From an uncultured Lachnospiraceae bacterium (GTDB lineage: Bacteria > Bacillota > Clostridia > Lachnospirales > Lachnospiraceae), in assembly GCA_910584695.1 (NCBI GenBank), contig CAJUBR010000101.1, positions 1-7,651 on the forward strand: a stretch of 7,651 nucleotides of DNA, written 5' to 3'. Below the pieces are notes generated by a model. That model saw only the letters and a list, made by a program, of their open reading frames with translations. It did no database searches and was not told the DNA's origin. Made by a program: the position numbers and the translations under genes. Of this stretch, positions 5,695 through 7,651 are shown in pieces. Every line of letters begins with the position of its first letter. Position 1 is the stretch's first letter.

Positions 5695-6395
5695 TAAAAC
5701 TGATAAAACTGGAATGGAAGAAGAATAACATAGCAAAATATATGCGGGGTGCGGTCATTCTGGCGGCGTTTCTCTGTCTGTTTGTATTCGCACTGGCATT
5801 TTTGGGGATTGCAAACGATCCGGACGGTACGCTGGATGCAGCAGAGGGAATGGGTACAATCTCTGCGCCGATTGAACTGTTTACAAGTATGTCCTTCCTG
5901 ATATTCACAAGTGTTATGCTGGCTTCTTTTATCGTAAGTGCATATAAGAATAAAACAATGAACCTGATGTTTTCTTACCCGATTAAAAGGCAGAAAATCT
6001 TAGCATCTCAGATGATAGCGGTCTGGCTGTTTAATTTTGCTGCGCTGGTGGTAACGAAACTGTTGATTTATGCCTGTGTTTCTATCGGTTCACTAAGCAT
6101 GGAATCATCATTTGCGATTGACTTCAATATGGGAAGCCTGTCCTTTTATATCCAGCTTTTGTTAAAGTCAGTTGTGATTGTGAGTATGAGCTTTATTGCG
6201 CTTTTTATCGGAATGATAATGAAGTCATCGAAAGCAACAATTATAGCTTCTTTTATTATGATTTTTCTCACACAGGCAAATATCGGAGATTTTTCGTTAG
6301 CTGGTAATCTGATATTTCCTGCTATTTTGACGGTCGTATCATTTACGTTTGCGGTGCTGTCCGTATTCAATGCGGAAACAAGAGATTTGTTGTAA
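5691..6395 (+). CDS. ABC-2-type permease, BcrB/LanE-like
   Basis: A 234-residue membrane protein with about six helices (near 19-40, 64-84, 106-131, 155-177, 181-196 and 206-226). The basic start (KLIKLEWKKNNIAKY) and the cytosolic segment YKNKTMNLMFSYPIKRQKI (85-103) are typical of permeases paired with BcrA/LanF ATPases. The latter is the likely ATPase-contact region. LanFEG systems encode two permeases (E and G), but only one is present here, so it probably works as a homodimer, as in BcrAB-type systems. A 4-base overlap couples it to the ATPase gene. Its stop overlaps the ribosome site of the lipoprotein gene, which ties all three products together. The substrate is unknown. Confidence 0.9.
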   Translation: MIKLIKLEWKKNNIAKYMRGAVILAAFLCLFVFALAFLGIANDPDGTLDAAEGMGTISAPIELFTSMSFLIFTSVMLASFIVSAYKNKTMNLMFSYPIKRQKILASQMIAVWLFNFAALVVTKLLIYACVSIGSLSMESSFAIDFNMGSLSFYIQLLLKSVVIVSMSFIALFIGMIMKSSKATIIASFIMIFLTQANIGDFSLAGNLIFPAILTVVSFTFAVLSVFNAETRDLL

Positions 6396-6400
6396 AGGAG
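6394..6400 (+). promoter_or_regulatory. Ribosome binding site that fixes a TTG start
   Basis: AAAGGAG at 6394-6400 lies 8 bases before TTG at 6409 and overlaps the permease stop codon. No ATG or GTG in the right frame sits at a usable distance. The only upstream in-frame ATGs (6349 and 6370) lie inside the permease gene and would spoil the lipoprotein signal. The site therefore selects TTG as the start. Confidence 0.8.
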
Positions 6401-6408
6401 ATAATAAA

Positions 6409-7269
6409 TTGAAAAAAATAATAGATTTCTTCATTATTGTGATAGTTTGCGGTATCTGTCTTACTGGATGCGGTAAAGGGAAAAAGGTTAGTGATAAGCA
6501 GGATTTTAAGGTTGACGGAATTTCCGAAATCCATGTTAGTCTTGAGTCATGGGAATTGAAAGTAGATGAATCTCCCGATGAAAAAATTCATGTCAGCTAT
6601 AGCGGAACGATTGAAAAGGAAAAATCGGATATAGCAGTAGTTCAGAAAGACATTACCTTGAATATTCTGCAATCAGATAAGCAGCAAAATATGGCAGAGC
6701 AGTTTTCGGCTGGAAAGCCCGGTGAAATTACAGTATATTTGCCTAAAGGGATAGAAATTCCATTCAAAATTAGTAATGGAAGTGGAAATATGCAGATTGA
6801 TAACATTTCCATTCAGGAGTTGTCATTAGTCAATACATCAGGATATGTGGTATTGTCTAATGTGACTGTGAGTAATGCTAAAATAGTCACAACATCAGGA
6901 GATGTAACGTTTGAAAACAGTACGATACCTGATGTGGAAATTGTAAGCAAATCAGGATATGTGACATTAAAGGATGTAAATTTTGATTCTTTGGCGATTG
7001 TCACCAGTTCCGGTGAAGTCGGTGTAGGAGGAGCAGGCGTTTATTCAGCATTGAAAGTACAGACTGATTCAGGCGATGTATCCGTATCACATAAGGAAAG
7101 TCCAACGGATTTGCAATTAGATATTACAACTGATTCTAATGATATAACAATGCAGCTAAGCAATATAGATTTTACAAAAGACACATCAGGCTGTAAACAG
7201 GGAAATATCGGGCAAGGCAATAACAAATTAGAGATTAGCAGCAGTAGTGGAACAATAATTGTAAAATAG
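6409..7269 (+). CDS. Beta-solenoid lipoprotein, DUF4097/LiaG-like
   Basis: From TTG at 6409 the product is a 286-residue lipoprotein. It has a basic start MKK, a hydrophobic stretch (4-17) and lipobox LTGC with lipidated C21. The mature part begins with a short beta-rich region (about 31-120). A solenoid of degenerate repeats follows, each ending in Ser-Gly: S125, S144, S163, S182, S201 and S221, at 19-, 19-, 19-, 19- and 20-residue steps. This pattern fits the DUF4097 'putative adhesin' family. That family also occurs in LiaG, encoded in the lia envelope-stress operon of Bacillus. The protein should sit on the outer face of the membrane beside the transporter. It may bind the toxic compound or shield its target, as LanI/LanH-type accessory proteins do (inference). 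No terminator is visible after its stop. The fold is fairly sure; the function is unknown. Confidence 0.82.
   Translation: MKKIIDFFIIVIVCGICLTGCGKGKKVSDKQDFKVDGISEIHVSLESWELKVDESPDEKIHVSYSGTIEKEKSDIAVVQKDITLNILQSDKQQNMAEQFSAGKPGEITVYLPKGIEIPFKISNGSGNMQIDNISIQELSLVNTSGYVVLSNVTVSNAKIVTTSGDVTFENSTIPDVEIVSKSGYVTLKDVNFDSLAIVTSSGEVGVGGAGVYSALKVQTDSGDVSVSHKESPTDLQLDITTDSNDITMQLSNIDFTKDTSGCKQGNIGQGNNKLEISSSSGTIIVK
6781..7074 (+). repeat. Degenerate 57-bp coding repeats of the lipoprotein solenoid
   Basis: About five tandem units encode the 19-residue solenoid steps. TCAGGA recurs at 6838, 6895 and 6952, exactly 57 bp apart, each in the Ser-Gly codons. The other units are recognisable only at protein level. 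The divergence suggests old internal duplication rather than recent expansion. Confidence 0.6.
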
Positions 7270-7317
7270 AAACAGGTTGAGGATAATTAAGGAAAGAAGT
7301 GATGTAAAATTGGAAAT

Positions 7318-7651
7318 GTGATACTCATTAAAATGGAGAATGTTGATGATAATTTTATCAATCAGCTCAAGTGTCTGATAGAGGAATATGGCTATCAATT
7401 ACCTATGGAAACTGAAAAAGATACGTTGCTTTCCTTTGATGGTCTGAAACTTGTACCAGAGAATTATCAGGTTTTTCGTAATGGGACAGAAATTGTATTA
7501 ACAGGAAAAGAATTTGAAATACTTATGCTGTTGGTACAGAACAAAGGGCGTGTTTTCAGCAAAGAGCAGATTTATGATGCTGTTTGGAATAATGAATATG
7601 TTTTTGATGAACGGAACATGACCGCATACATTAACAAAATTCGACGGAAGA
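7318..7651 (+). CDS. OmpR-type winged-helix regulator with a collapsed receiver domain (partial, runs off the window)
   Basis: At least 111 codons are open, cut by the window end. Numbered from GTG at 7318, residues about 55-111 form an OmpR-type winged helix (LTGKEFEILMLLVQNKGRVF, then SKEQIYDAVWNNEYVFDERN). It is clearly paralogous to the end of the regulator at 338-1030. Residues 1-28 (ILIKMENVDDNFINQLK...) line up with only the first strand and helix of a receiver. The acidic pair is changed to Glu-Asn, and the sequence then passes straight to the linker. No phospho-acceptor Asp, switch residue or TKP lysine is present. It is therefore probably a phosphorylation-independent regulator. The start is uncertain. 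AAGAAGTGAT (7294-7303) is better spaced for a rare ATT at 7309, while GTG 7318 and ATG 7333 are in frame but poorly spaced. It may fine-tune the 55-bp modules or control genes further on. Confidence 0.8.
   Translation, partial: MILIKMENVDDNFINQLKCLIEEYGYQLPMETEKDTLLSFDGLKLVPENYQVFRNGTEIVLTGKEFEILMLLVQNKGRVFSKEQIYDAVWNNEYVFDERNMTAYINKIRRK

Noticed and set aside
6349..6408. An upstream in-frame ATG start for the lipoprotein at 6349.
   Set aside because: It lies inside the permease gene, lacks a ribosome site and would put 20 hydrophilic or odd residues before the signal peptide. TTG at 6409 has AAAGGAG 8 bases upstream and yields a clean lipobox protein.
7270..7317. A terminator or promoter between the lipoprotein and the final gene.
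   Set aside because: No stem with a T run is present. TTGAGG (7277-7282) has no -10 box at proper spacing; TAAAAT at 7305 is 22 bp away. Co-transcription with operon B is more likely.
1..7651. CRISPR arrays, tRNA or rRNA genes, insertion sequences.
   Set aside because: I saw no regular repeat-spacer pattern, tRNA-like cloverleaf, transposase motif or terminal inverted repeats.

Overview
The window looks like a low-GC Firmicutes chromosome or integrated element, most probably from a gut Clostridia (Lachnospiraceae-like) organism. I infer this from the AT-rich sequence, the strong AAAGGAGG ribosome sites, the VanR/VanS-style regulators and the MerR-type small HTH protein. No taxonomic search was possible. 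All supported genes lie on the + strand. They look like one accessory module for sensing and resisting an envelope threat, such as antimicrobial peptides.

Layout. Bases 1-110 hold no convincing gene but contain two strong hairpins. The first (23-44) is followed by AGTGC and is reminiscent of a transfer origin. The second (65-92) resembles an intrinsic terminator. A good promoter (113-141) then drives a 58-residue HTH protein (165-341), an OmpR/VanR-type response regulator (338-1030) and a histidine kinase (1027-1965). These three genes are joined by two 4-base ATGA overlaps.

Two effector operons follow. Each is preceded by a nearly identical 55-bp promoter module (1974-2028 and 4694-4748, 52/55 identical). 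Each module holds three 11-bp tandem half-site-like units and a perfect TATAAT, but no good -35 box. This is the expected design of a promoter switched on by an OmpR-family regulator. Operon A has a family 2 glycosyltransferase (2053-3090), a permuted papain/NlpC-P60-like protein (3107-3673) and an MprF-type flippase domain without its synthase domain (3666-4709). Operon B has a BcrA/LanF-type ABC ATPase (4774-5694), a single ABC-2 permease (5691-6395) and a beta-solenoid DUF4097-like lipoprotein that starts at TTG (6409-7269).

The window ends inside a second OmpR-type gene (7318 onward). Its receiver domain seems collapsed to its first ~30 residues, leaving a winged helix without a phospho-acceptor.

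Working model (inference): the kinase-regulator pair senses an envelope-active compound and fires both copies of the promoter module. Operon B removes the compound from the membrane. Operon A changes the surface by making, processing and flipping a modified lipid or glycolipid. The ABC part resembles known lantibiotic/bacitracin immunity. The glycosyltransferase, papain-like protein and flippase trio under the same promoter module is the part that may be undescribed.
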